DNA of 64,000 bases, taken from the NCBI RefSeq assembly GCF_025499465.1, contig NZ_JAIMCA010000008.1:33725-97724 (forward strand), given 5' to 3'. The position numbers and the translations under genes were made by a program. Positions 49,986 through 59,391 of this stretch are shown piece by piece (position 1 is the stretch's first letter; each line of letters begins with the position of its first letter). The notes beneath the pieces are model-generated. The model was not told where the DNA came from. It was given only the letters and a program-made list of their open reading frames with translations, and ran no database searches. This stretch comes from Allobosea sp. BH3 (GTDB lineage: Bacteria; Pseudomonadota; Alphaproteobacteria; Rhizobiales; Beijerinckiaceae).

Positions 49986-50017
49986 TCTCCTTCCCACCGC
50001 GACGCAGACCCGAGGCC

Positions 50018-50566
50018 ATGGTCGATCCGATCTCGAAGAAGCGGCTGAGGCCGCCTTTGATGTTCGCATTCAGGGAAGCGCATCTGGAGAAGGATGCGAG
50101 AACCGCGCTCGACCTGCGGGACGAGGGCGGCGAACGCGTGATCGCGCAACGCCGCGCCGCGCCCCGCGCCGCCATCACCGAACAGAAGCTGAGGCGCGAG
50201 ATCGCGATCGACCTCGATGCGCTGGTCAACACCATCAACCTGGAGTCCGCATTCGACCTCTCCGGACGAGAGAACGTGCGCCGCTCCATCCTCAATCACG
50301 GCTTCCCCGACATGACCCGGCTGACGATCGACGAGCATCGGGTCGACAGCATCCGCGTGGATCTGGCGGCCGTGCTGCTGCGCTACGAGCCAAGGCTGAT
50401 CGCCAAGTCGATCGCCGTCGAGCGCGATACCTCGCTCGATCCGGCCGAGCTCAAGGTGCGCTTCCTGGTCCGGGCCGATCTCAATTGCGAGCCGCTCAAC
50501 GTGCCGGTCGAGTTCGTCGCCGATCTCGAGCTCGATACCGGCAAGATCGCGATCAAGGGGCGCTGA
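50018..50566 (+). CDS. tssE: type VI secretion system baseplate subunit TssE (gp25-like)
   Basis: A 182-residue protein of the GPW/gp25 family. The lysozyme-like baseplate core is seen as REIAIDLDALVNTINLESAF, ENVRRSILNHGFPDMTRLTI and IRVDLAAVLLRYEPRLI. The N-terminus (about 50 residues) is longer than in many TssE proteins. It joins TssF, TssG and TssK in the baseplate and caps the sheath. It starts 70 bases after hcp and ends four bases before tssF. Confidence 0.94.
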   Translation: MVDPISKKRLRPPLMFAFREAHLEKDARTALDLRDEGGERVIAQRRAAPRAAITEQKLRREIAIDLDALVNTINLESAFDLSGRENVRRSILNHGFPDMTRLTIDEHRVDSIRVDLAAVLLRYEPRLIAKSIAVERDTSLDPAELKVRFLVRADLNCEPLNVPVEFVADLELDTGKIAIKGR

Positions 50567-50570
50567 GGCT

Positions 50571-52532
50571 GTGAATCAGGAGTTTCTCGACCTCTACGAC
50601 CAGGAACTCCGGCTCTTCATGGAGCACAGCAAGGAGTTCGCCGAGGAATATCCGGGCATCGCCGAGCGGCTGGGCGGGCTCGCTGGCGAGCGCATGGACC
50701 CGATGGTCGGCGGCCTTCTGGAAGGCGCGGCTTTTCTCGCTGCCCGCGTGCAGCTCAAGCTCAAGCACGAGTTCCCCGAATTCACCAACAACCTGATCGA
50801 GCAGATTCTGCCGAACTATCTGGCGCCGACGCCTTCGGCGCTGCTCGCGGGCGTGACGCCGCCCTATTCCGACCCGGGCTTACGCGAGGGCGTGCGCATT
50901 CCGCGCGGTTCCTATCTCGATGCCACCTATCTGGAGCGCGAGCGGCGCGTGGCCTGCCGCTACAGGCTCGGCGGCGACGTCACGCTCTGGCCTTTCGAGA
51001 TCACGGCTGCGGAATACATCCCCGCGCCCGGGCCGCTGCAGGCGCTCGGGCTCAAGGTGGGGCCGCGCGCGCTGGCGGGCCTGAGGCTCACCCTGACACA
51101 TCGCGTCATGGCCGATCCGGAGCAGGAGCCTTCGCCGGCGGAGGCGCTCAAGAACCCGGCGAGCTGGTTTGCAGGCTGCCGCACGCGGGAGCTGAACTTC
51201 AACCTTCTCGGCACCGAGGGAGAGGCCGTCGCGCTCTACGAGCAGCTCTTCGCCAATTGCACCGGCATCCATTTCCGCCATCTCGACGAGTTCGGCGATC
51301 CGGTCGTGACCCCGGCCGAGGGCTGCCGGCTGGAGCAGATCGGCTTCGAGGAGGACGAGGCGCTGCTGCCCGGAGACACGCGCGTCTTCCGCGGCTTCGA
51401 CCTGCTGCGCGAGCTGTTCTGGTTTCCGCGCAAGTTCCTCGGCTTCCAGCTTACCGGCCTCGCGCCGATCATGCCGAAGCTGACGGCCAAGACGGTCGAC
51501 ATCGTCTTCATCTTCGACGAGGTGAACGCCCGCCTGCCCGGCGCTGTGCGCAAGGAGATGTTCGCGCTCTATGCCGCGCCGGCCGTCAATCTCTTCGAGA
51601 AGACGGCCGATCGCATCCCGGTGAAGAGCAACCAGCACGAGTTCCATGTCGTGCCGGACCGGAGCCGCCCGCTCGACTATGAGCCGCACAGCATCCTCTC
51701 CGTCCATGCGCATTATGTCGGCGGGCAGGATAAGCAGCCGGTCCATCCGCTGTACTCGTCGCCGGAAGGGGCCTCGCCGGTGCATGGGCTGCATTACACG
51801 CAGCGGCGGCTGCCGCGGCGCCGCTCGGCAGCGGAACGCCGGCACGGCCAGGTTTCCGACTATACCGGCACGGAGATGTTCATCTCGCTCGTCGAGCCGG
51901 CCCGGGTGAACGACGCCGCCTCAGTGGCCGAGCTCAGCGTGCGTGCGCTGTGCTCGAACCGCCACCTGACCGAACATCTGCCGACCGGCGTCGGCGGCGC
52001 CGATTTTCGCCTGATCGATTATGTTTCGCTGGATGTCGTCTGTCTCGCCGGGCCGACCGCGCCGCGCGAGCCGATCGTCTCCCAGCTCAAGCTGCGCTCC
52101 GAGACGGCCTCGACGGGCGTCGTGACATGGCGGCTCATCAACCTCATCAGCCTCAACCAGCTCGGCCTCGTCCAGCGCGGGGCGGGGCAGAATGGCGAGG
52201 CGCTGCGGGAGCTGCTCTCGCTCTTCGCCGATCTCGCGGACAGCGCCACCGAGCGGCGCATCCGCGGCATCAAGAGCGTCGACAGCCGCCCGGTGGTGCG
52301 CCGCTTTCCGCAGCGGGCCGGGACGGGCGCCGGGCGCGGCCTCGAGATCACCGTGCTGCTCGACGAAAAGGCCTTCGAGGGTTCCGGCGTCTTCCTGCTC
52401 GGGGCGGTGCTCGACCGCTTCTTCGCCGAATACGCGGCGATGAATCATTTCACCCAGACGGTGATCCGCACCGTCGAACGCGGCGAGGTGATGCGCTTTC
52501 CGCCGCGTGCCGGAGCGAGGCGAATCCTGTGA
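50571..52532 (+). CDS. tssF: type VI secretion system baseplate subunit TssF (VasA/ImpG)
   Basis: A 653-residue protein of normal TssF size. It opens with FLDLYDQELRLFMEHSKEFA, then GRLGGLAGERMDPM-like text and FPEFTNNLIEQILPNYLAPTPS, and includes TFNLLGTE-type and ELFWFPRKFLGFQLTGL segments. The start is GTG at 50571, four bases after the tssE stop, and its stop overlaps the GTG start of tssG (GTGA). This tight packing shows co-translation of the baseplate wedge proteins. Confidence 0.96.
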   Translation: MNQEFLDLYDQELRLFMEHSKEFAEEYPGIAERLGGLAGERMDPMVGGLLEGAAFLAARVQLKLKHEFPEFTNNLIEQILPNYLAPTPSALLAGVTPPYSDPGLREGVRIPRGSYLDATYLERERRVACRYRLGGDVTLWPFEITAAEYIPAPGPLQALGLKVGPRALAGLRLTLTHRVMADPEQEPSPAEALKNPASWFAGCRTRELNFNLLGTEGEAVALYEQLFANCTGIHFRHLDEFGDPVVTPAEGCRLEQIGFEEDEALLPGDTRVFRGFDLLRELFWFPRKFLGFQLTGLAPIMPKLTAKTVDIVFIFDEVNARLPGAVRKEMFALYAAPAVNLFEKTADRIPVKSNQHEFHVVPDRSRPLDYEPHSILSVHAHYVGGQDKQPVHPLYSSPEGASPVHGLHYTQRRLPRRRSAAERRHGQVSDYTGTEMFISLVEPARVNDAASVAELSVRALCSNRHLTEHLPTGVGGADFRLIDYVSLDVVCLAGPTAPREPIVSQLKLRSETASTGVVTWRLINLISLNQLGLVQRGAGQNGEALRELLSLFADLADSATERRIRGIKSVDSRPVVRRFPQRAGTGAGRGLEITVLLDEKAFEGSGVFLLGAVLDRFFAEYAAMNHFTQTVIRTVERGEVMRFPPRAGARRIL

Positions 52533-53593
52533 CAGAGGACGCCGCTGCCCCGATCGAGAAGGAGGCGAGCTATCAGGCGCGGCTGGAGGCCGAGCCCTGG
52601 CGCTTCGACTTCTATGCGGTGATGCGCCGGCTGGAGCGCAGCTTCCCTGATCGTCCCCGCATCGGCGAGGTCGCGACGCGGCGGGAGGAGTATGTCGCGC
52701 TGGGCGAGCAGCCCTTCCTCGATTTCCCGGCCTCGACCATTGCCGAGGCGGACCGCGATCTGCAGGGCCGGCTCAGGCTCTTCGTCAAGTTCCTCGGCTT
52801 GCTCGGCCCGCAAGGCGCGCTGCCGCTGGCGACGACGGAGGAAAGCTATCAGTGGGGCATCGCCCATGACGATGCGTTCCCGCGCTTCCTCGACATCTTC
52901 AACCACCGCTTCCTGCAGCTCTTCTATCGCGCCTGGGCCAATTCGCGGCCGATCGCGCAGCATGACCGGCCCGATCTCGACCGCTTCGCCGCCTATATCG
53001 GCAGCATGATCGGCCTGGGCTCGAAGCCCTACGCCAACCGGGACACGGTGCCCGATGCCGAGAAGCTCGCCCATGCCGGGCTCATGGGCGCGCAGGCGAA
53101 ATCGGCCTCGCGGCTGCGGCGCTTCCTCGCCGGGCTGTTCAAGGCCGATGTCGAGATCGAGCAGTTCGTCGGCATGCGGCTCGTCTTCGACCCCGCTGAC
53201 CGGACGCGGATCGGGTCTGTGCATTGCACGCTCGGCGGCGACGCGTTGCTGGGGGCGAGCGTCTACAGCGTCGAGGACAAGTTCCGCGTGAAGATCGTGG
53301 CGCGCGACCTGAAGCAGTTCGAGCGCTTCCTGCCCAACGGCGACCGCTGCGAGCCGCTGGCCGATGCCGTCTTCTTCCATCTCGGCGATCAGTTCGAATG
53401 GGATGTGGAGCTCGCGCTGCCTGTGGGCGAGGTGAAGCCCGTCACGCTCGGCCGTTCCGGCCATCTCGGCTGGACGAGCTGGATGGCACCCAATTGGGAT
53501 GTCGAGGCCGGTGCGCTGCGCCGCGACGCCCGCTTCCACCCCGCAGAAAGCCTGCGCCTGAAACGAAGCCGCGCCGCGGCCGGCAGACATTGA
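52529..53593 (+). CDS. tssG: type VI secretion system baseplate subunit TssG (VasB/ImpH)
   Basis: A 354-residue protein. Family motifs are AEPWRFDFYAVMRRLERSFP, EQPFLDFPASTIAEAD, FLGLLGPQGALPLATTE, HRFLQLFYRAWANSRP and LVFDPADRTRIGSVHCTLGG. It starts with GTG at 52529, overlapping the tssF stop by four bases; longer readings of this frame (to 51950) lie wholly inside tssF and are shadows. It precedes clpV by ten bases. Confidence 0.96.
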   Translation: MTEDAAAPIEKEASYQARLEAEPWRFDFYAVMRRLERSFPDRPRIGEVATRREEYVALGEQPFLDFPASTIAEADRDLQGRLRLFVKFLGLLGPQGALPLATTEESYQWGIAHDDAFPRFLDIFNHRFLQLFYRAWANSRPIAQHDRPDLDRFAAYIGSMIGLGSKPYANRDTVPDAEKLAHAGLMGAQAKSASRLRRFLAGLFKADVEIEQFVGMRLVFDPADRTRIGSVHCTLGGDALLGASVYSVEDKFRVKIVARDLKQFERFLPNGDRCEPLADAVFFHLGDQFEWDVELALPVGEVKPVTLGRSGHLGWTSWMAPNWDVEAGALRRDARFHPAESLRLKRSRAAAGRH

Positions 53594-53603
53594 GGGAATT
53601 TCC

Positions 53604-56333
53604 ATGGCCGACATCAGCCTCGAAGCCGTCACGGGCAAGCTCAACCGTATCGGCTACGATACCTTCCTGCAGGCGCTTCGGCAGGCCAAGGGCGCCGGCA
53701 ACCGCAATGTCGAGCTGGCGCACTGGCTCGTCCAGGTTCTGCAGGGCGGCACCAACGACCTGACCCTGACCGCGGACCATTACAAACTCGACCGCGCCAA
53801 GCTCCTGATGGATCTGGGCGGTGTCGTCGAGGGCTTCCGCCGCAACGAGACGGAGATGCCCGGCATCGCCAACCACATCGTCGATATCCTCGACCGTGGC
53901 TGGCATTACGCCACGCTGTTCTTCGGCGAGACGCAGATCCGGACGGGCCATCTCCTCGTCGCGGCGCTGAAGTCGAACGATCTGCGCCGGACGCTGACCG
54001 GGCTGTCGAAGGAATTCGCCAAGATCCCGGTCGACGAGCTTGCCGCGGGCTACGGAAAGATCTGGGAAGGCTCTGAAGAGGAGAACCTGCGGCCGATGGA
54101 CGGCTCGGGCCTGCGTGCCGCCGGCACGCCGGGCGCGGACGCCGCCGAGGGGCCGAAGGGCACGACTGCGCTCGACCGCTTCTCGCAGGACCTCACGGCC
54201 AAGGCCAAGACCGGCACGATGGACCCGATCCTCGGCCGTGATGAAGAGATCCGGCAGGTCATCGACGTGCTGATGCGCCGGCGCCAGAACAACCCGATCC
54301 TCACCGGCGAGGCCGGCGTCGGCAAGACCGCGATCGCCGAGGGCTTCGCCCAGCGCGTCGCGGCCGGCGACGTGCCGCCGCCGCTGCGCGGGGTCAAGGT
54401 CTGCTCGCTCGACATCGGCTTGATGCAGGCCGGCGCCTCTATGAAAGGCGAGTTCGAGCAGCGGCTGCGCTCGGTGATCGACGAGGTGCAGTCCTCGCCG
54501 ACGCCGGTGATCCTCTTCATCGACGAAGCGCATACGCTGATCGGCGCCGGCGGGCAGGCAGGAACGGGCGATGCCGCGAACCTGCTGAAGCCGGCGCTGG
54601 CGCGCGGCACGCTGCGCACCATCGCCGCGACGACCTGGTCGGAATACCGGCAGTATTTCGAGAAGGACCCGGCGCTGACCCGCCGCTTCCAGCCGGTGCA
54701 GGTCGACGAGCCTGACGTGGCGCGCTGCTGCACTATGCTGCGCGGACTGATCGGCCCGATGGAGAAGCACCACAAGGTGCGCATCTCGGACGCCGCCATC
54801 GTCGCGGCGGTGAGCCTGTCGCATCGCTACATCCCGGCCCGGCAGCTTCCCGACAAGGCGGTGAGCCTGCTCGACACGGCCTGCGCCCGCGTCGCGATCA
54901 GCCAGAGCGCGACGCCCGCCGCCATCGAGGATGCCCGTGTCGCCATCAATGCACTGGAGCAGGAGAAGGCGGCGCTGACGGCCGATGCCGACCTCGGCAC
55001 CGAGAGCGAAAAGCGGCTCGGTGAGATCGCGGCGGAAGTCGCCGAGAAGCAGGAGAAGCTGGCCGCGCTCGAAGCCGCCTGGGCGAGCGAGCTCGCCGTC
55101 GTCGAGGAGATCAAGGCGCTGCGCACCAAGCTCGGCGAGGCGGGCGACAGGGGCAATGGCAAGGCAGCTCCTGCAGAGGCGGGGCCTGCGGCTGAGGGCG
55201 AGGCTCCTGTGGCCGAGGCCGCTGCGGTCGAGCCGGCCGCCGATCCGGCCGAGACGCGCGCAGCGCTCAACGCGAAATTCGCGACGCTCGGCGAGATCGA
55301 TCCGGCCGAGCGCATGATCTACGCCCATGTCGACGAGCAGTCGGTCGCTTCGGTCGTCTCGGACTGGACCGGCATCCCGGTCGGCCGGATGGTCAAGGAC
55401 GAGATCGAGACCGTGCTCAACCTCGCCGAGACGCTGAACAAGCGCGTGGTCGGGCAGGGGCATGGCATCGGCATGATCGCGAAGCGCATCGAGACCAACC
55501 GCGCCAAGCTCGACAACCCCAACAAGCCGATCGGCGTCTTCATGCTCTGCGGCCCCTCAGGCGTCGGCAAGACCGAGACCGCGCTGGCGCTGGCGGAATC
55601 GCTCTATGGCGGCGAGCAGAACGTCATCACCATCAACATGAGCGAGTTCCAGGAGGCGCATACCGTCTCGACGCTGAAGGGCGCGCCTCCCGGCTATGTC
55701 GGCTATGGCGAAGGCGGGCGGCTGACCGAGGCGGTGCGGCGCAAGCCCTATTCGGTGGTGCTGCTCGACGAGGTCGAGAAGGCGCATCCGGACGTGCACG
55801 AGCTGTTCTTCCAGGTCTTCGACAAGGGCGTGATGGAGGACGGCACCGGCCGGCGCATCGACTTCAAGAACACGCTCATCATCCTGACCTCCAATGTCGG
55901 CACCGACGAGATCATGAGCATGTCCGCCAACGGCGCGGCCAAGCCCGATCCGGAGGCGATGGCGGTGAGTTTGAGGCCCGCGCTGCTGAAGGTGTTCCCG
56001 CCGGCGCTGATCGGGCGTCTGGTGCCGATCCCCTATTACCCGCTGTCTTCGCAGATGCTGGGCGGCATCGTCAGGCTCCAGCTCGGTCGCATCGGCCGGC
56101 GGCTGGCCGAGAACCATCAGGCCCGCTTCACCTATGACGATGCGGTGGTGGAGCACATCGTCGAGCAGTGCAATGACCCGGATTCGGGCGGGCGCATGAT
56201 CGACAACATCATCACCAACTCGATGCTGCCCGCGCTCTCCCGCGCGATCCTCAACCTCCAGCTCGAGAAGAAGCCGCTGACCGAGGCGAAGGTCTCCGTC
56301 GAGAATGGCGGCTTCGCCTATCAGGTGTCGTGA
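53604..56333 (+). CDS. clpV: type VI secretion system ATPase TssH (ClpV)
   Basis: A 909-residue AAA+ disaggregase. The N-domain (about residues 1-150) is followed by the first ATPase with Walker A GEAGVGKT (235-242), IDEAHTLIGAGGQAGTGDAA and a DPALTRRFQPV sensor. The second ATPase has GPSGVGKTETALALAESLYG and the LLDEVEKAHPDVHELF segment. An Ala/Glu-rich insert (about residues 514-552, GNGKAAPAEAGPAAEGEAP) sits in the middle region. ClpV disassembles contracted sheath for reuse. It starts at ATG 53604 after TTGAGGG, ten bases from tssG. Confidence 0.97.
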   Translation: MADISLEAVTGKLNRIGYDTFLQALRQAKGAGNRNVELAHWLVQVLQGGTNDLTLTADHYKLDRAKLLMDLGGVVEGFRRNETEMPGIANHIVDILDRGWHYATLFFGETQIRTGHLLVAALKSNDLRRTLTGLSKEFAKIPVDELAAGYGKIWEGSEEENLRPMDGSGLRAAGTPGADAAEGPKGTTALDRFSQDLTAKAKTGTMDPILGRDEEIRQVIDVLMRRRQNNPILTGEAGVGKTAIAEGFAQRVAAGDVPPPLRGVKVCSLDIGLMQAGASMKGEFEQRLRSVIDEVQSSPTPVILFIDEAHTLIGAGGQAGTGDAANLLKPALARGTLRTIAATTWSEYRQYFEKDPALTRRFQPVQVDEPDVARCCTMLRGLIGPMEKHHKVRISDAAIVAAVSLSHRYIPARQLPDKAVSLLDTACARVAISQSATPAAIEDARVAINALEQEKAALTADADLGTESEKRLGEIAAEVAEKQEKLAALEAAWASELAVVEEIKALRTKLGEAGDRGNGKAAPAEAGPAAEGEAPVAEAAAVEPAADPAETRAALNAKFATLGEIDPAERMIYAHVDEQSVASVVSDWTGIPVGRMVKDEIETVLNLAETLNKRVVGQGHGIGMIAKRIETNRAKLDNPNKPIGVFMLCGPSGVGKTETALALAESLYGGEQNVITINMSEFQEAHTVSTLKGAPPGYVGYGEGGRLTEAVRRKPYSVVLLDEVEKAHPDVHELFFQVFDKGVMEDGTGRRIDFKNTLIILTSNVGTDEIMSMSANGAAKPDPEAMAVSLRPALLKVFPPALIGRLVPIPYYPLSSQMLGGIVRLQLGRIGRRLAENHQARFTYDDAVVEHIVEQCNDPDSGGRMIDNIITNSMLPALSRAILNLQLEKKPLTEAKVSVENGGFAYQVS

Positions 56334-56482
56334 ACCGCGGCCGCCGGCGCTGCGACTAAGGGTGGCTGGAGGCCGCTCGCCCGCTCGGGCGAGGTCCGCG
56401 CTCCGGCTTGTCTATGGATAAGCGACTGGTCGTGCGGCGGCTTTCAGCTGCCCGACCGGGTGCTGCGGGCCGTGAGGAATCG

Positions 56483-57757
56483 ATGGTTGCTCTTTCCAAA
56501 TACGCCGATTGGTGGGACCAGCAGAAAGCTCAGACCGAAACGATCCTGAACGAATGGGTACAGGACAATCCGCAATGGTGGGCGGTTGCGGTCGCGACGA
56601 GCGTACAGACCTCCATGGATCTGGGCGCCGGATTCGTCGATGTGCTGCGTTTCGGCGAGGGCATGTACGAGGGTGGCGTGAAGGGCTACGGCAAGGATGC
56701 GTTGCGCATGCTCGCCATCCTCGGCCCGCTGGGCAGGGCCGGCGGGGTGCTGTCGCGTGTCCTGAACATGCAGATGATCAGGCTGGCGGTGAAGGTGAAA
56801 GGCGTCTCCGGGCCCTGTACCTTCCAGGCGGTGAACAACCTCACTGCGATCATTCGCGGCAAGAGCTACTTCATCACCGTAAGGGACATGGCGGCCGCGG
56901 TGGGGCGGCCGATCGGCTCGCTGGTGCGGAATGAAGCGGGCAATCTTCAGCTGAGCTCGTCGGTCGAAAAGGCGATCGAGTTCATGATCTCGCAGGGCAT
57001 CAAGGTCTCGCGGATGGCCCAGGCGAAGACCGTCAAGGACGTGGCCCGGCTTGCCGAGACCGAGGACGGGGTGGTGATCTTCGCCATCCGCTGCGTGGTC
57101 AAGACGCCTGCGGGCAAGCTCAAGGATATCAAGCACACCGTCATTGCCGTGCGGGACGCCGTGGGCCAGGTGCGCTTCGCGGACTATGGCGCCCAATACT
57201 TCACATCACTGGAAGCTCTTGTGGCGAGATGGGGCACGCTGCAGGGCAGCATGGGCCTCATGCAAAATCAGGTCGTCGGCGTGGTGCGCACCATGCAGAT
57301 CACCTCGTTGCTCGAAAGCTCGCTTTCGCTGGTGCCGGGATCAACCATGCTGATCGCGGGGGTGACGGCGCTGGAGACGCCGGACGGAGTCGAGTTCGCG
57401 GCGCCGGTCGCCATCACGGCGACGTCGGCGCCAGCTCAGCGCGACCCGGCGCCTCCCGAGATCGTCAAGGCAAGCTTCGACGCCTACAAGGAACGCAGGC
57501 AGGGCAAGACGGTGATCCGCATGCCGGAGATCGTCATCAAGGCCGGCCAGAAGACCGCGCCGCGCCCGGAATACCTCACCGGCGTGCAGTTCCGGCTGAA
57601 TGCGCTCGGCTTCGGCGCCGGGCGGGTCGATGGGATCAAGGGGCCGAAGACCAGCCGGGCGGTAACGAAGTTCCAGAAGGCCTATCCGCCGCTCAAGGTC
57701 GACGGCATCCCCGGCCCGAAGACGCAGGAGAAGCTCGTGGAGATCTGTGGCTTCTGA
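56483..57757 (+). CDS. putative T6SS effector: papain-like Cys/His/Asp region plus C-terminal peptidoglycan-binding repeat
   Basis: A 424-residue protein downstream of clpV. Residues 1-100 have hydrophobic helical stretches (WWAVAVATSVQTSMDLGAGF, then LRMLAILGPLGRAGGVLSRV). Residues 105-240 show the spacing of a papain-like fold: Cys112 in SGPCTFQAVNNL, His218 in KDIKHTVIAV and Asp234 in VRFADYGAQ. Residues 365-421 are a PG_binding_1-type repeat (GVQFRLNALGFGAGRVDGIK, then AVTKFQKAYPPLKVDGIPGP). The sum suggests a wall-targeted cysteine peptidase or amidase delivered by the T6SS; this is inferred, since no homolog could be searched. No immunity gene is visible next to it. The start at 56483 has GTGAGGAA upstream; longer starts at 56408 and 56414 lack such a site. 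Confidence 0.72.
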   Translation: MVALSKYADWWDQQKAQTETILNEWVQDNPQWWAVAVATSVQTSMDLGAGFVDVLRFGEGMYEGGVKGYGKDALRMLAILGPLGRAGGVLSRVLNMQMIRLAVKVKGVSGPCTFQAVNNLTAIIRGKSYFITVRDMAAAVGRPIGSLVRNEAGNLQLSSSVEKAIEFMISQGIKVSRMAQAKTVKDVARLAETEDGVVIFAIRCVVKTPAGKLKDIKHTVIAVRDAVGQVRFADYGAQYFTSLEALVARWGTLQGSMGLMQNQVVGVVRTMQITSLLESSLSLVPGSTMLIAGVTALETPDGVEFAAPVAITATSAPAQRDPAPPEIVKASFDAYKERRQGKTVIRMPEIVIKAGQKTAPRPEYLTGVQFRLNALGFGAGRVDGIKGPKTSRAVTKFQKAYPPLKVDGIPGPKTQEKLVEICGF

Positions 57758-57798
57758 GGTCTCGGCTCAAACGCCTCGGGCTCCTTGTCGAACTGATT

Positions 57799-57832
57799 CC
57801 GTATCGGCGCGCAAATATCTGTGCCGATGCGG
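57799..57832. terminator. inverted repeat between the effector gene and glpD
   Basis: CCGTATCGGC and GCCGATGCGG form a 10-bp stem with one mismatch, loop of 14, inside a slightly AT-richer spacer. It lies between convergent genes and may terminate both. Confidence 0.5.
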
Positions 57833-57840
57833 AAATCCGC

Positions 57841-59391
57841 TCAGGCAGGGACGCTGGCGCCTTGCTGCATGAAGGCATCCAGCGCTTCCCGTTCCTGCTG
57901 CGAGAACCGCAAGCCGAGCTTACCCCGACGCCAGAGCACGTCCTGCGCAGTGCGTGCCCATTCCGCCTGCATCAGGTAGCGCACCTCGCGCTCGTAGAGA
58001 CCGGCGCCGAAGTGGCGGCCGAGATCGGCGATGCCCTTCGCGTCGCCGAGGATGTCGCGGGCGCGCGTGCCGTAAGCGCGGACGAGGCGCGTCGCCGTCT
58101 TCGGTTCCAGCCAGGGATGGGCGGCGGCTATCTCGCCGACCAGCGCCTCGAAGTCGCCGATGGGAAAATCGCCGCCGGGCAGGGCGCCGGCAACCGTCCA
58201 TTGGGCGCGGGCGGCCCAGGGAGCGTGGGGCGTGAGCTTCTCGATCGCCGCTTCGGCAAGGCGGCGATAGGTGGTGATCTTGCCGCCGAAGACCGAGAGC
58301 ATCGGGGCTAAGCCTTCCGGGGCGTCGAGCGTCAGCACATAGTCGCGCGTCGCCGCCTGGGCCTTCGAGGCGCCGTCGTCATAGAGCGGGCGCACACCGG
58401 AATAGGTCCAGACCACGGAATCCGGCTCCACCGGCCGGCGGAAATACTCGCTCGCCGCCGCGCAGAGATAGGCGATCTCGTCGGGCGTCGCCGCGACATC
58501 CGCCGGATCGCCGTGATAGTCGCGGTCGGTGGTACCGATCAGGGTGAAGTCCTGCTCGTAGGGGATGGCGAAGATGATCCGGCCATCCGCATTCTGGAAG
58601 ATGTAGCAGCGGTCGTGCTCGTAGAGCTTGGGCACGACGATATGGCTGCCCTGCACCATGCGGACGGCGGCCTTCGCATTGGTATGGACGACGCCATTCA
58701 GCACCTCGCCGACCCAGGGGCCGGCGGCGTTGACGAGCGCGCGGGCCCAGACCGTCCGGCTGCCCTCCGGGCCTTCCGCCACGAGCTGCCAGAGGCCGTT
58801 ATCGCGGTGCGCCGAGACGACGCGGGTGCGGGTGTGGATCGCGCTGCCGCGCACGGCGGCGTCCATGGCGTTGAGCACGACGAGGCGCGCATCCTCGACC
58901 CAGCAATCGGAATATTCGAAGGCCTTGGCCCGATCATCCTTGAGCGGCCGGCCCGCCACGTCACGGGCGAGGTCGAGCGTGCGTGTCGGCGGCAGCAGCT
59001 TGCGGCCGCCGATATGGTCGTAGAGGAAGAGCCCGAGCCTCAGCAGCCAGGCCGGGCGCAGGCCCTTGTGATGCGGCAGCACGAAGCGCAGCGGCCGGAT
59101 GATATGCGGGGCGATGGCCCAGAGCCGCTCGCGCTCCATCAGCGCCTCGCGCACCAGCCGGAACTCGTAATATTCGAGATAGCGCAGCCCGCCATGGATC
59201 AGCTTGGTCGAGCGGGAGGAGGTGGCGTTGGCGAGGTCGTCCTTCTCGAACAGCACGACGGAGGCGCCGCGCCCGGCCGCGTCGCGGGCGATGCCGCAGC
59301 CGTTGATGCCGCCGCCGATGACGGCGAGGTCGTAGGGAGAGCCGGGATCGCTGCCGAAGCCGGGGGCGGGCGGAGTCTTCTCGGAGGCCAT
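57841..59391 (-). CDS. glpD: aerobic glycerol-3-phosphate dehydrogenase
   Basis: A 516-residue FAD-dependent dehydrogenase. The FAD-binding motif is DLAVIGGGINGCGIARDAAG near the N-terminus. Other family segments are LVREALMERERLWAIAPHII, KLIHGGLRYLEYYEFRLV and FTLIGTTDRDYHGDP, and the C-terminal DAO_C-like domain has WARTAQDVLWRRGKLGL. It oxidises sn-glycerol-3-phosphate to dihydroxyacetone phosphate at the membrane and passes electrons to quinone. The start at 59391 (MASEKTPPAP) is chosen over 59457, which reads into the intergenic spacer. No glpK or glycerol transporter is adjacent; it stands alone next to the TRAP gene. Confidence 0.93.
   Translation of the reverse strand: MASEKTPPAPGFGSDPGSPYDLAVIGGGINGCGIARDAAGRGASVVLFEKDDLANATSSRSTKLIHGGLRYLEYYEFRLVREALMERERLWAIAPHIIRPLRFVLPHHKGLRPAWLLRLGLFLYDHIGGRKLLPPTRTLDLARDVAGRPLKDDRAKAFEYSDCWVEDARLVVLNAMDAAVRGSAIHTRTRVVSAHRDNGLWQLVAEGPEGSRTVWARALVNAAGPWVGEVLNGVVHTNAKAAVRMVQGSHIVVPKLYEHDRCYIFQNADGRIIFAIPYEQDFTLIGTTDRDYHGDPADVAATPDEIAYLCAAASEYFRRPVEPDSVVWTYSGVRPLYDDGASKAQAATRDYVLTLDAPEGLAPMLSVFGGKITTYRRLAEAAIEKLTPHAPWAARAQWTVAGALPGGDFPIGDFEALVGEIAAAHPWLEPKTATRLVRAYGTRARDILGDAKGIADLGRHFGAGLYEREVRYLMQAEWARTAQDVLWRRGKLGLRFSQQEREALDAFMQQGASVPA

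Noticed and set aside
51950..53593. Longer start for tssG at 51950
   Set aside because: The extension lies inside tssF; GTG 52529 overlapping the tssF stop gives the standard TssG N-terminus.
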